The position numbers were made by a program, and so were the translations under genes. The notes under the pieces were generated by a model. That model did not search any database. It was not told where the DNA came from and saw nothing but the letters and a program-made list of their open reading frames with translations. From Terriglobia bacterium (lineage in GTDB: Bacteria; Acidobacteriota; Thermoanaerobaculia; Thermoanaerobaculales; Thermoanaerobaculaceae), in contig JAIQFQ010000006.1 of the NCBI GenBank assembly GCA_020073245.1, forward strand, positions 62,001 to 126,000: a DNA stretch of 64,000 nt, read 5' to 3'. This document shows positions 43,076 to 51,854 of the stretch, one piece after another (the stretch's first letter is position 1; each line of letters begins with the position of its first letter).

Positions 43076-43181
43076 GAGGGAAAAGGGGAGAGGGTAGAAG
43101 GTAGAGGAAAGAGGAAAGGCGGGGAATCTCGCGGGCCTTCGTCTTCCCTCTTCCCTTCTTCCCTCTTCCGCCTTCGCAGTT
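43076..43181 (-). repeat. B-type 3'-end inverted repeat after ftcD
   Basis: Plus-strand purine arm 43076-43123 with GAGGGTAGAAGGTAGAG at 43090-43106. Pyrimidine arm 43136-43176. It ends 1-2 bp from the ftcD stop (43183). The 17-mer is the exact complement of the one at 26303-26319 in the other arm. In gene sense the purine arm comes first, as in every other copy. Confidence 0.75.
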
Positions 43182-43182
43182 G

Positions 43183-44868
43183 TCAGCTCTTCTCCGCCGC
43201 GCTCCGCAGGCCTCCCAGGATCTCCCTCTCAGCGCCCGCGTGGAGCTCCTGCGCCCGGGCCCACGCGGCGTCGGCGCGCTTGAGGAGCGTTGCCGCCTGA
43301 GTGCGGTCGGAGAGGCCCGGCAGGTTGATACAGACGTTCTGGAACGCCCCGGCGGCTGAGGCCCGGGCGACCTGGGCGCCCGTCCCGGCGTCGGAGCGCG
43401 AAGCCTGCAGCCCGATCCCCCCGACCTCGAGGCACAGCTCGATGATCTCGGGACACGCCTCGAGCACACCGAGGGGCACCTCGATGGCCGCGACGGTCGC
43501 GGCCGAGATGGCGGCACCGCGCTCCGCCTGCTCCTCCGGCGTTCCCTTGGGCAGACGCATCGCCTCCAGGAGGCGATCGAACGCCGCGGTGTCGGCATCG
43601 ACGGCCCCGAGCAGACGGTCCTTGAGTTCCTGGCCGCGCACCGCGATCCGCTCGAGTTGGACGAGCTTCGCCTCGAAACCCTTCTTCGGGTGCGAGAGGT
43701 TGGCCACCATGGCGGCAAGCGCAGCGCCGAGGGCGCCCACGAGCGCCGCGACCGAACCTCCCCCCGGGGCCGGCGAGTCAGTCGAGAGCTCGTCGGTAAA
43801 CTCGCGCAGCGTCATCGAGACCAGGCGTGCCTGTCCTGCTAATCGGTACTCGATGATGCGCTCCTCTGGCTCGAACGCCTTGACCTCGGAAAGGCCGAGA
43901 GTCCGCATCGCGATTTGCACGAGCGCACCGTCCGGCACACCGGTCGAGCGTCCCATCTGCGCCAGGTAGTGTCGCCCCGCGTCGAGCAGCGCGGACTTGG
44001 GGATCAGTCCGACGAGCTCGGAACCGGTGACGCGCAGGCCGCGCTCCCGCGCGCGCTCGTCACAGGTGTCGAACGCCACGTGCAGCGGGGTCACGTCGAG
44101 GTCGGTGAGGTTCATCGAGATCTGGGCGCACCCGAATTCCGGGATCACCCAGCCGACCGCCTTGACCGACTTGAGGATGCCCGGGTCCCAGACCGGGTTT
44201 CCCTTGGCGTCCAGCACGGGTTGGCCGTGCTCGTCGCGGCGGATGCGTCCCTTCTCCCGCACGTCGAGCGCAACCCGTGTGGCCAGGCGCTTGTCCAGGG
44301 TGTTGAGGTTGATGTTGAAAGCGACAAGGAACTTCCTTGCCCCGATGACGGTCGCCCCCGATCTCGGGACGAGCGCCGACGGCCCGAAATCGGGCCTCCA
44401 GTCGGGGTGCTTCAGCTTCTCGGCGAGCCCCTCGTACTCTCCCGTGCGGATCTCGGCGAGGTTCTTGCGGTTCGCCGCGCTCGCGGCGAACTCGTAGAGG
44501 TAGACCGGGATGCCGAGCTCGCCTCCGATGCGCTCGCCGAGCCGGCGGGCGAGGGCAGCGCACTCTTCCATCGAGACCCCGGCAACGGGGACGAACGGAA
44601 CCACGTCCACCGCGCCGATCCGCGGGTGTGCACCGTGGTGCGCGCTCATGTCGATGAGCTCGACGGCCTTCGCCGCGAGACGGAATGCGCCCTCGAGCAC
44701 CGCCTCCGGCTCGCCGACGAACGTGATCACCGTGCGGTTGGTCTCCGCGCCCGGGTCCACGTTGAGCAGGGTCACGCCCGGCGCCGAGGCGGCAGCCTTG
44801 GCCGCGGCCTCGTACACCTCAGGCCTCCGACCGTCCGAAATGTTGGGAACGCATTCCACGAGTCGCAT
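43183..44868 (-). CDS. ftcD: Glutamate formimidoyltransferase / formimidoyl-THF cyclodeaminase fusion
   Basis: 561 residues. The N-terminal transferase (about 1-325) starts L-V-E-C-V-P-N-I-S-D-G and has S-A-H-H-G-A-H-P-R-I-G-A-V-D-V-V-P-F (75-92), containing the catalytic His. The cyclodeaminase domain (about 365-560) has F-x-D-x-L-S-x-x-x-P-A-P-G-G-G-S-V-A-A. Together they move the formimino group of N-formimino-glutamate (histidine catabolism) to tetrahydrofolate and release ammonia. Bifunctional fusion is typical of animals and some bacteria. No hut genes are nearby. GGAGG lies 7 nt before the ATG; promoter TTGCGG-17-TACCAT. Confidence 0.95.
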   Translation of the reverse strand: MRLVECVPNISDGRRPEVYEAAAKAAASAPGVTLLNVDPGAETNRTVITFVGEPEAVLEGAFRLAAKAVELIDMSAHHGAHPRIGAVDVVPFVPVAGVSMEECAALARRLGERIGGELGIPVYLYEFAASAANRKNLAEIRTGEYEGLAEKLKHPDWRPDFGPSALVPRSGATVIGARKFLVAFNINLNTLDKRLATRVALDVREKGRIRRDEHGQPVLDAKGNPVWDPGILKSVKAVGWVIPEFGCAQISMNLTDLDVTPLHVAFDTCDERARERGLRVTGSELVGLIPKSALLDAGRHYLAQMGRSTGVPDGALVQIAMRTLGLSEVKAFEPEERIIEYRLAGQARLVSMTLREFTDELSTDSPAPGGGSVAALVGALGAALAAMVANLSHPKKGFEAKLVQLERIAVRGQELKDRLLGAVDADTAAFDRLLEAMRLPKGTPEEQAERGAAISAATVAAIEVPLGVLEACPEIIELCLEVGGIGLQASRSDAGTGAQVARASAAGAFQNVCINLPGLSDRTQAATLLKRADAAWARAQELHAGAEREILGGLRSAAEKS

Positions 44869-44890
44869 CCGCGATCCTCCGAACCCGGCG

Positions 44891-44919
44891 ATGGTAGTGA
44901 AGCTCGCCCCCAGCCGCAA
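44891..44919 (-). promoter_or_regulatory. Promoter of ftcD
   Basis: Minus strand TTGCGG (44914-44919), 17 bp, TACCAT (44891-44896). Confidence 0.55.
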
Positions 44920-44997
44920 CCGTTCTCCCGGCGTTCGGGACTCTCGCCGCCGGCCCCGGAGCCGGACCCTGTCCGAGCTGCCGGGACGTTACCCCGC

Positions 44998-45006
44998 TGC
45001 TATCCT
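44998..45006 (+). promoter_or_regulatory. Extended -10 of the methyltransferase gene at 45014
   Basis: TGCTATCCT (TGn plus TATCCT) ends 7 nt before the GTG start, with no Shine-Dalgarno. Predicted leaderless. Confidence 0.4.
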
Positions 45007-45013
45007 GGGCGGC

Positions 45014-45871
45014 GTGAAGCGGGCACTCCTTTCGGCGATACGCGGCATGCTGCGGCCGTTCGGGTGGGGGGTCGCTCCGGCGCCCGTTCTGGACCAGGAG
45101 CTCAACAACACCGCGGTGATGCGCGGCGTCGCCCGCGCGCTCGCGGACCGGGTGAGGGCCGAGTTCGTCCGCCATGGTTTCGCGGCGGACGACGCCTGGT
45201 TCGATCGGCTGGAAGGCGAGATCCGCTTCTGGTTCGGGTATTTCGCCACTGGCGGGATCGAGTACGGCGGTCGTGAGAGGATCGAGGCGATCTCGCGACC
45301 GTATGCCTTCCAGTTTGAGCCACTCTATTCAGGTCTGTCGGACGGCGTGCGAATCTCGGCGCTGGACGTGGGCGCGGGTCCGCTGAGCCAGGTCGGCACC
45401 CTCAGTGGCCGCCTGAACGTCTTCCTCCGTGCCGTCGACCCGCTCGCACCCGCTTACGATGCGATCCTTGACCTTTTCGGTGTCGGCCGTCCCGTAGTGA
45501 CCGAGTTCGGCGTGGCGGAGCACCTGGTCGGACAGTTCACCGAGGGAAGCATCGACCTGGTGCACGCCCGCAACTCCCTCGACCACGCGCTCGACCCGCT
45601 GACTTGCATCGAGCAGATGGCAAGCCTGGTGAGGCCAAGCGGGTGGATCGTCTTGGATCACGCGGACCGGGAGGGCGACCAGCAGGGTTTTCAGGGCCTC
45701 CATCGGTGGAACCTGTTCGTGAGCGACGGGCAGTACCGGATCGAGGACGCCAGCGGACGAGAGCGGGCCTTCGACCACCAGGCTCACGGCTTCACGGCCC
45801 GATTCGAGTCCTACGTCGGAGGCGGCAAGCCGTGGACGCGCGCGTTCTTCCAGCGCCGCGGCGCAACGTGA
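45014..45871 (+). CDS. Class I SAM-dependent methyltransferase
   Basis: 285 residues. SAM motif I A-L-D-V-G-A-G-P at about 117-124, followed by a V-D-P-L-A acidic loop. The Methyltransf_11-style D-L-V-H-A-R-N-S-L-D-H segment comes near 180 and V-R-P-S-G-W-I-V-L-D-H near 208. The N-terminal third (about 20-110) is a helical extension. Substrate unknown; its position at the edge of the polysaccharide cluster suggests sugar or lipid-linked methylation. GTG start chosen from the -10 box position. Divergent from ftcD. Confidence 0.8.
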   Translation: MKRALLSAIRGMLRPFGWGVAPAPVLDQELNNTAVMRGVARALADRVRAEFVRHGFAADDAWFDRLEGEIRFWFGYFATGGIEYGGRERIEAISRPYAFQFEPLYSGLSDGVRISALDVGAGPLSQVGTLSGRLNVFLRAVDPLAPAYDAILDLFGVGRPVVTEFGVAEHLVGQFTEGSIDLVHARNSLDHALDPLTCIEQMASLVRPSGWIVLDHADREGDQQGFQGLHRWNLFVSDGQYRIEDASGRERAFDHQAHGFTARFESYVGGGKPWTRAFFQRRGAT

Positions 45872-45966
45872 GCATTCAAACTGCCTGGTCGTTCGTGACG
45901 CGAGCGGCGCGTTGATCGTTCAAGCTGGCCGGGTCGATTGGCTGGGCCCCGACGGCGTGCGGCTCG

Positions 45967-47142
45967 TCAGGATCCCCCTGGCTCGCGTCGGTCGGCACCG
46001 GTCGCCTCGCGAATCACCTCGAGGTACCCGCGGCCGTGGCGTCGATCGGGTTCCAGGTAGTTGCCCTCCGCCCACTCGTTCCACGATTTGAGGAAGACGA
46101 ACCGCCGTTCGTACGGCTTTCTCCGTGCCCGCTCGATCTCGCGCGCCAGGAGCCGGCCGAACAACTCCGGCGCGGCACCCCGCATGATCAGCGCCTCGCG
46201 CCCGGTGCGCGGGCTGTTGTCCCAGTCGTGTGCGATGCAGGCGTAGACGTTCTCGCGTTCTGCCTCGTCTACAAAGAGAAGGGGCAACGCGTATCTGTAC
46301 GAGTAGACGTGCTGAGGGCGCCCCAGCGCTCGCCGCATCCGGCGGAAGACTCTGGTCCGCAAACGACGGTCGAAGTACGTCGCGCGCGTGAGGTTGCTGC
46401 GAGCGACGGCGTCGAACCCGCTCGGGATCGGGTCCCAGGGCACGTTTGCCATGCCGACCAGATGCAGCCCCGGAAGTCCGGACGCCTCCGCGAGGCGCCG
46501 CCATTGATCCGTCATACGTCGCGGCTCCGGAATCTCGTCGGGTCGGTAGACGAGGAACACCGGCTTGCCCTCGACCGTGAGGTAGCGGCCGTCGCGGAAC
46601 GCCCGGAGGAGAAATCGGAAGTGGCGCTCGTCGTCCTCGGTGCCCGGGTAGTCTTGCCGTACGAGAATCCGGTCCGGACATCCGTGCCAGACGCCCGACC
46701 AGCTCTCATTCGCCCAGCACAGGCAGAACGGGAAATTGGGCTCTCCGCTTTCCAAGACCTCGAGGAACGGCCGCTCGAGCAGACGCTTGCCGGCGAACCA
46801 GTAGTGGTAGTAGCAGAACGCTTCGATCCCGTGCTCGCGCGCCAGATCGGCCTGCGCCGCTCGGACCTCCGGGACTCTCAGATCGTAGTAGCCAAGCTCC
46901 GTCGGCACCCGCGGCTGATCGTGCCCTCGGAACAGCGGCCTTGCCTTCCTCGCGTTCGTCCACTCGGTGAACCCTTTCCCCCACCACTCGTCGTTCTCCG
47001 GGATCGCGTGGAACTGGGGGAGGTAGAGGGCAACGAGCCGGACGACCAGCCCGGACTCCGCCTCACCGGTTCCTCGTGGTGTGTGCAGAAGCCGGTCGCC
47101 GACCCCATCTCCAAGCCCGGCTGGCTTAGCCCTTGGCATCAT
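45967..47142 (-). CDS. WbsX-like (glycoside hydrolase 99-like) polysaccharide biosynthesis protein
   Basis: 391 residues. The opening A-L-Y-L-P-Q-F-H-x-I-P-E-N-D-x-W-W-G-K-G-F-T-E-W-T-N (about 38-62) is the diagnostic start of the WbsX/Glyco_hydro_99-like family. Further family features are Y-Y-H-Y-W-F-x-G-K-R-L-L-E-x-P, C-W-A-N-E-S-W and a late K-S-W-N-E-W-A-E-G-N-Y-L-E-P-D. These proteins occur in O-antigen and capsule clusters; their reaction is unproven. The ATG overlaps the upstream gene by 17 bp. Its first 30 residues are poorly conserved-looking and may not be translated. Last gene of the Wzm operon. Confidence 0.88.
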   Translation of the reverse strand: MMPRAKPAGLGDGVGDRLLHTPRGTGEAESGLVVRLVALYLPQFHAIPENDEWWGKGFTEWTNARKARPLFRGHDQPRVPTELGYYDLRVPEVRAAQADLAREHGIEAFCYYHYWFAGKRLLERPFLEVLESGEPNFPFCLCWANESWSGVWHGCPDRILVRQDYPGTEDDERHFRFLLRAFRDGRYLTVEGKPVFLVYRPDEIPEPRRMTDQWRRLAEASGLPGLHLVGMANVPWDPIPSGFDAVARSNLTRATYFDRRLRTRVFRRMRRALGRPQHVYSYRYALPLLFVDEAERENVYACIAHDWDNSPRTGREALIMRGAAPELFGRLLAREIERARRKPYERRFVFLKSWNEWAEGNYLEPDRRHGRGYLEVIREATGADRREPGGS

Positions 47143-48763
47143 GGCCGTAAATGAAACGCTCGACCGTTCGCGACCAGCCGCCCCGCAACCCCTCGGACCG
47201 GTATCGGTGCCAGGACCACCGGAGCTTCGTAAGGGTCTGGCCCGATGCCAGCCATCTCAAGAACCGCAAGATCGCGACCGCCGACTGCCTCCATCCGACT
47301 CCGGTGCCGCCGAGGAGCAGGCGCTTCAAGCGAAACGGCGAAGGCCCGGAATGCCGTGCCTTCAGCTCCAGGTCTTGCTGCGCAACGGTGGCCTTGAGAC
47401 GCTCGATCGTCGCCTTCTGCTCGCGGGCAAGTCGACGCACCGACGCCAGCTCGACACCGAGGTTGAACTGGGCGTTTGCCTGTTCACCGGAGTGCTGCCT
47501 GTACTCCAGCAGATACTCGGGGCACAACACGCCGCTCCACCCCGCTTCGACGATCCGCCGGAACAGGTCGAAGTCCTCGGGGTCGGTGCCATCCCGGTAT
47601 CCGCCCACCTGGTCGAAGGCGCTTCTGCGAAACATAGACGACCCGTGCATACAGCTTTCATGGGTCATCGCCGCCCGGGTCTCGTCGGTGAACTGTGGGA
47701 AGTCGCGGAAGTAGACGCCGGCCCAGTAGGGAAGCGAGTGAAAACCCTGCCTGTTGCGTTCTTGGCGGTAGGCAACCTCGGCTCGTGGCCCGAAGATGAA
47801 CTCGTTGGTGTATGCGACAGCCGCGCGAGGGTTGAGGTCGAGGGCTCGCTTGCACTTCTCGATGTAGTCACTTCGCAGTCGGTTGTCGGCCCCAAGGAAA
47901 CAAACGTAATCTCCGCTGGTCAGGGAGACGGCCTTGTTGAAGTTCTCGACGATCCCCAGGTTACGGTGGTTTCGGACGATCCTAACCCGGTCCTGGTAGC
48001 GCTCGGCCACCTCGATGGAGTCGTCCTGCGAACAGTCATCCACGAAGAGGATCTCGTCGGGGGCGACGGTCTGCCGCAAGGCGGACTCGATGGCCTCGGC
48101 GGCAAACCTCGCGTAGTTGTAGTTTGCGATCACGAGCGAGACGCGGGTGGTGGAGAACCGTGTCTCGCACTTGACCGTCAGTCGCGGCAGCAGGTAACGG
48201 CTGTCCGAGTCCGCCTCGAGGGAACCGAGGGCGCCTCGGAATCTGAGCTTCGTCTGCTCGAGCACCGCTTCGGAGATCCTCCCATGAGGGTAGGCGAACC
48301 AACCGAAGCCCGACGGGTCGAGACGTCGCAGCCAGTCGGGCACGGTTAGCTCATCGCTGATTGCCTCCGGTCGGCTGAGAGAGGCAAGATCCGGGTGCGT
48401 CCGGCTGTGCCACTGCAGCCTTCCGCCCAGCCCCACCATTCGCTCGAGCTGAGACCTTTCTGCAAAGCGGGTCGCGGGTTCGGCGGGCTGGTCGAAGGCA
48501 TTGTCGCCTCCGACGTGGTCCCCGACCACGAAGAGTTCAAAGGGATAGCCGAACGCCCTGAGGATCGGCGTGGCGTAGGTCGCCACGTTGTCGTAGACGC
48601 CATCGAAGGTGACGACCGCCTGATGGGGGTTGGTGGGGTCATAGTCATCGAGATGTACGACCCTGAACCTGCGAAGCTCCTCCATCTGACGCCAGAAGTC
48701 GTCGGCAGTCACCCAGTACTCGGTCGGCGCCTCCGGGTAGACTTTGTGGTAGAGGAGGATCAT
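47126..48763 (-). CDS. Polysaccharide deacetylase-like / GT2 glycosyltransferase fusion
   Basis: 545 residues. Residues about 1-190 are a NodB-type deacetylase fold: Y-H-K-V at the start, then V-T-F-D-G-V-Y-D-N where the usual T-F-D-D has Gly for the second Asp, and W-H-S-R-T-H as the metal-His motif. Residues about 215-460 are a GT-A transferase (V-S-L-V-I-A-N-Y-N-Y, F-V-D-D-C-S-Q-D-D-S, L-G-A-D-N-R as the D-x-D-like site). A coiled coil (about 450-485) and a basic tail follow. ATG 48763 overlaps the previous stop (ATGA). Likely makes a deacetylated or glycosylated sugar unit for the exported polymer. Confidence 0.88.
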   Translation of the reverse strand: MILLYHKVYPEAPTEYWVTADDFWRQMEELRRFRVVHLDDYDPTNPHQAVVTFDGVYDNVATYATPILRAFGYPFELFVVGDHVGGDNAFDQPAEPATRFAERSQLERMVGLGGRLQWHSRTHPDLASLSRPEAISDELTVPDWLRRLDPSGFGWFAYPHGRISEAVLEQTKLRFRGALGSLEADSDSRYLLPRLTVKCETRFSTTRVSLVIANYNYARFAAEAIESALRQTVAPDEILFVDDCSQDDSIEVAERYQDRVRIVRNHRNLGIVENFNKAVSLTSGDYVCFLGADNRLRSDYIEKCKRALDLNPRAAVAYTNEFIFGPRAEVAYRQERNRQGFHSLPYWAGVYFRDFPQFTDETRAAMTHESCMHGSSMFRRSAFDQVGGYRDGTDPEDFDLFRRIVEAGWSGVLCPEYLLEYRQHSGEQANAQFNLGVELASVRRLAREQKATIERLKATVAQQDLELKARHSGPSPFRLKRLLLGGTGVGWRQSAVAILRFLRWLASGQTLTKLRWSWHRYRSEGLRGGWSRTVERFIYGHDAKG

Positions 48764-49347
48764 TTCGCGTAGACCTCGAGGACGTGAGTGTACTCGCGGT
48801 AGGTGTAGTACTCCCGGGACAGAGTGACGTATGGGAACCTGGTTTGATACCACTCGTCAATGTGGCAGGAAACGAGGTTCCCGCCCTGAGTCAGCAGGTC
48901 GTCGATGATTGCGTAGACCAGTCGCTCGCTTCGCCCGATGTACTGCGGGTACAGCACACCGGTGATGACGATGAGATCGAAGGGCTCGCTCCACCCTAGC
49001 TCCGGGAGGGCAAACAAGGAGTGGCACTCGTAGGAGACCTTCGGGGAGCGCCGCTTGTTCGCGTGGGCGATCGCATTGCTCGAGATATCGATCCCGACGA
49101 CGCGATCGCCCGGGAGGCGCTCGGTAACGAAGCCGTTCCCGCAGCCGATGTCGAGTACGCGAAGGAAGTGTCTCTTGGGGATTGCCGCCAGCAACAGGGC
49201 GCGTCGAGTGTGATCGGCGTCCGTCGACTCGTATCCCCACGGGTCGGGGTCCTTCCACCACTCTTCAAGCTCGTCCCGCGATTGCACGACCCGGGCTGGA
49301 CCGGAGCTTCCCGTCTGGTCCGATCGCTGGTCCTTTTCACGCACCAT
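48760..49347 (-). CDS. NodS-like class I SAM methyltransferase
   Basis: 195 residues. Motif I V-L-D-I-G-C-G-N-G (about 62-70), preceded by W-W-K-x-P-D-P-W-G-Y (about 31-40), a pattern common in SAM methyltransferases of polysaccharide clusters. Motif II G-I-D-I-S-S-N follows. ATG 49347 was chosen for GGGGAG 5 nt upstream; ATG 49386 in the same frame would overlap wzt by 50 bp. It overlaps wzt by 11 bp and the deacetylase fusion by 4 bp. Could methylate the non-reducing end, a known chain terminator in ABC-dependent export, but this is inference. Confidence 0.82.
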   Translation of the reverse strand: MVREKDQRSDQTGSSGPARVVQSRDELEEWWKDPDPWGYESTDADHTRRALLLAAIPKRHFLRVLDIGCGNGFVTERLPGDRVVGIDISSNAIAHANKRRSPKVSYECHSLFALPELGWSEPFDLIVITGVLYPQYIGRSERLVYAIIDDLLTQGGNLVSCHIDEWYQTRFPYVTLSREYYTYREYTHVLEVYAK

Positions 49348-50665
49348 CCTGTCTCCCCTTGCCGGGTCCGGCTTGGCGGTCGACATGAGCCGACACGATC
49401 ATGGGCTCCAGCCCGGGAAGACGCCACGTGCAGTTCACGAGGACGGGTCCCCAAGCCGGGTCCGGAAGCTGGCCGGTGCCGAAGAAGTCGCCGTACGCCA
49501 CGGAGAACCGCATGCGCCCCTCCACGAGGTCGAGTTGGGCCTCGCGTTCGGTGAGGCCTACGGTGAGAGCGTAGTTTCCCGGAGCAAGCGGCAAACGGTC
49601 GACGGTACAGGTCACGGTGCCGCTCGGTGGCAGCGGCGATGGTCCAACGGGTCCTTGTATCCTGGTCCGGAAGAAGATGAGCGGCTGGCCGTTGCTCGCT
49701 TCGACGCGCAGGGCAAAGTGCGGGTTCACCAGGGTGTTCCCCTTATTGTCGTAGTCGATCGTGAACACCACCTTGGCCCCGGTGCGAACGGTCGCGGTTG
49801 GGGCGCCGGTGTCGTCCCAAATGGTCACGCCTCGGAGAACCGGTTTCATACCAGCCGGTCGCTCGCAGCCGTCAAGAGTCCAGCGCCCTCTTCCTGACTC
49901 CGGAGACGTTCGCCTGAGGCCCTCCAAGTAGCCGTTAACCACACCGGGCGCCGCCCCCTCCAGGGCAACCTTCCCCTGTTCAAGGAGTACGGCCCTGCTG
50001 CAAAGGTGCTCTACGGCACCGAGATCGTGGCTGACGAACAGCACGGCGCGACCCCCGCGCGCAGCCTCGCCCATTCTGCCGAGGCACTTCTTCTGGAATG
50101 ACGCGTCGCCCACCGCGAGCACCTCATCGATGAGCAGGATCTCGGGTTCGAGGTGGGCGGCGACGGCGAACGCGAGGCGGAGATACATGCCGGTCGAGTA
50201 GTGCTTGACCGGGGTGTCAACGAACCTCTCGACCTCGGCGAACGCTACGATCTCGTCGAATCGGCGCGCGATCTCGGTGCGCTTCATACCGAGGATGGCG
50301 CCGTTGAGGTAGATGTTCTCGCGGCCGGTCAGCTCCAGGTGGAAACCGGTGCCGACCTCGAGCAGGCTGCCCACCCGGCCGCGGAGCTCGACGCGGCCCT
50401 CGGTCGGCTCCGTGATGCGCGAGAGAACCTTGAGCAGCGTGCTCTTGCCGGCACCGTTGCGGCCGATCACTCCAACGACCTCGCCCGGCGTAACCTCGAA
50501 CGAGACGTCCCGAAGCGCCCAGATCGTCTCCTCCGAACGTCGACCGCGCCGGAACGGCGCCGTGACGGCGTTCTGGATGCTCTCCCGCAGAGACTTGTAG
50601 CGCACCCGCTCGCCGATGCGAAAGCGCTTGGAGAGCCCAATGGCTCGAATCGCCGGGGCGGTCAC
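49337..50665 (-). CDS. wzt: Polysaccharide ABC exporter ATP-binding protein with C-terminal substrate-recognition domain
   Basis: 442 residues. ATPase domain with Walker A G-R-N-G-A-G-K-S-T (about 70-78), Q-loop, Y-S-T-G-M-Y-L-R-L signature as usual in Wzt/TagH, Walker B I-L-L-I-D-E-V-L and H-loop F-V-S-H-D. A C-terminal beta-sandwich (about 280-430) follows, the Wzt carbohydrate-binding domain that reads the chain-terminal modification. GTG start. It follows wzm after 30 bp. Confidence 0.93.
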   Translation of the reverse strand: MTAPAIRAIGLSKRFRIGERVRYKSLRESIQNAVTAPFRRGRRSEETIWALRDVSFEVTPGEVVGVIGRNGAGKSTLLKVLSRITEPTEGRVELRGRVGSLLEVGTGFHLELTGRENIYLNGAILGMKRTEIARRFDEIVAFAEVERFVDTPVKHYSTGMYLRLAFAVAAHLEPEILLIDEVLAVGDASFQKKCLGRMGEAARGGRAVLFVSHDLGAVEHLCSRAVLLEQGKVALEGAAPGVVNGYLEGLRRTSPESGRGRWTLDGCERPAGMKPVLRGVTIWDDTGAPTATVRTGAKVVFTIDYDNKGNTLVNPHFALRVEASNGQPLIFFRTRIQGPVGPSPLPPSGTVTCTVDRLPLAPGNYALTVGLTEREAQLDLVEGRMRFSVAYGDFFGTGQLPDPAWGPVLVNCTWRLPGLEPMIVSAHVDRQAGPGKGRQDGA

Positions 50666-50695
50666 GCTCCTGCTCCGGTTCTCGACGAAGGCCCG

Positions 50696-51559
50696 TCACA
50701 CCACATCGGCGAAGGACCTTTCCACGCTGCGGAAGTACAGAGCCCCGCTCACGCAAAGGGCGATGGCCACAACCGCACTTGCCGCTATCACCGACACCGG
50801 CGCCGCACCGCGGCCGAGCGTTGCCCAGCGGAACCCCTCCACGACGCCCGCCATGGGGTTCAGGCCGAGCACCCACGACGGCACCCCCAGCCTCGCGAGA
50901 CGCGGGGTCACGACGCTCGCCGGGTAGATGACCGGCGTCACGAACAACCAGAGCTGAACGAGGAAGGGGACCACGAAGCGCACGTCCCGGTACTCCACGT
51001 TGAGAGCCGAGAGCCACAGCCCGACGCCGGTGACCGCGAGCAACGCGAGCAGCAGCACAAACGGCGCCGCGAGGACGGCGGTGCCGGGCCACACCCGGTA
51101 GTGCGCCATCATCACCACGAGGAGCGGGGTCGCGACCGCCAGGTCCAGGAGGCCGGACAACACCGCCGACAACGGGATGACGAGGCGGGGGAAGTACACC
51201 TTGGTGATGAGGTTCGCCGAACCAACCACGCTCGCCGAGGACTGCGCGAGCCCCTGCGCGAAGAACGTCCACACGAGGAGCCCCGCATAGGCGAAGAGCG
51301 GGTATGGAATCCCGTCGGAAGGGATCCCGGCGAGCCGACCGAAGAAGATCGTGAAGACCATGGCGGTCGCGAGCGGCTGCAGGATCGCCCACGCGGCGCC
51401 GAGGATCGTCTGCTTGTAGCGGACCTTCACGTCGCGCCAGATCAGGAAGTAGAGCAGCTCACGGTGCTGCCACAGCTCCGTGAGTCGCACGGCCGCAAAC
51501 CGGCGCCCCGGCTCGATCACGAGGATCGGCGCGTCGTCGAGGCGGCCGGCGGCGCTCAC
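50696..51559 (-). CDS. wzm: Polysaccharide ABC exporter permease (ABC-2 type)
   Basis: 287 residues, six helices. The cytoplasmic N-terminus L-T-E-L-W-Q-H-R-E-L-L-Y-F-L-I-W-R-D-V-K-V-R-Y-K is split here only for brevity; it is the typical TagG/Wzm amphipathic start (about 24-47), followed by Q-T-x-L-G-A-A-W. Exports the polymer with Wzt. GTG 51559 was chosen; the frame is open upstream but has no good start. A TATCCT box lies on the minus strand at 51650-51655. First gene of the five-gene unit wzm-wzt-methyltransferase-fusion-WbsX. Confidence 0.9.
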   Translation of the reverse strand: MSAAGRLDDAPILVIEPGRRFAAVRLTELWQHRELLYFLIWRDVKVRYKQTILGAAWAILQPLATAMVFTIFFGRLAGIPSDGIPYPLFAYAGLLVWTFFAQGLAQSSASVVGSANLITKVYFPRLVIPLSAVLSGLLDLAVATPLLVVMMAHYRVWPGTAVLAAPFVLLLALLAVTGVGLWLSALNVEYRDVRFVVPFLVQLWLFVTPVIYPASVVTPRLARLGVPSWVLGLNPMAGVVEGFRWATLGRGAAPVSVIAASAVVAIALCVSGALYFRSVERSFADVV

Positions 51560-51719
51560 GCTGCTCTTTCCGAATGCCCGGGCGCCGACGGCACCGACAA
51601 GGCGGCCGCTGGCGATGATCGACGCTTCTCGCCGCGTTCCATCACCCTTAGGATAACGCGCTTTGCGGTGCGCCACGGTCCGAGCGGACCCCGGGGCCGG
51701 CGCCGGCCGTCGATCGCGC

Positions 51720-51747
51720 TTGACTTGAGGCCATCTCCCGGCATGAT
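51720..51747 (+). promoter_or_regulatory. Promoter of the GT2 gene
   Basis: TTGACT (51720-51725), 16 bp, CATGAT (51742-51747). It is divergent from wzm. The 51560-51854 gap holds this and the weak wzm box and otherwise nothing clear. Confidence 0.45.
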
Positions 51748-51854
51748 GGGAGCGACGATGCGGACCCCGGGGCGTGGCGACCGCGGCGGGATCGGCTGGG
51801 GAGTCGATGGAGCTCACAGCGCGGCGGGACCTCGGCTGCCGCACGGGGAACTCG

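Noticed and set aside
43076-43181. Possible CRISPR-like or tandem-repeat array in the purine/pyrimidine tracts
   Set aside because: Units are irregular, without spacers of constant length. The structure is one large inverted repeat and no cas genes are present.
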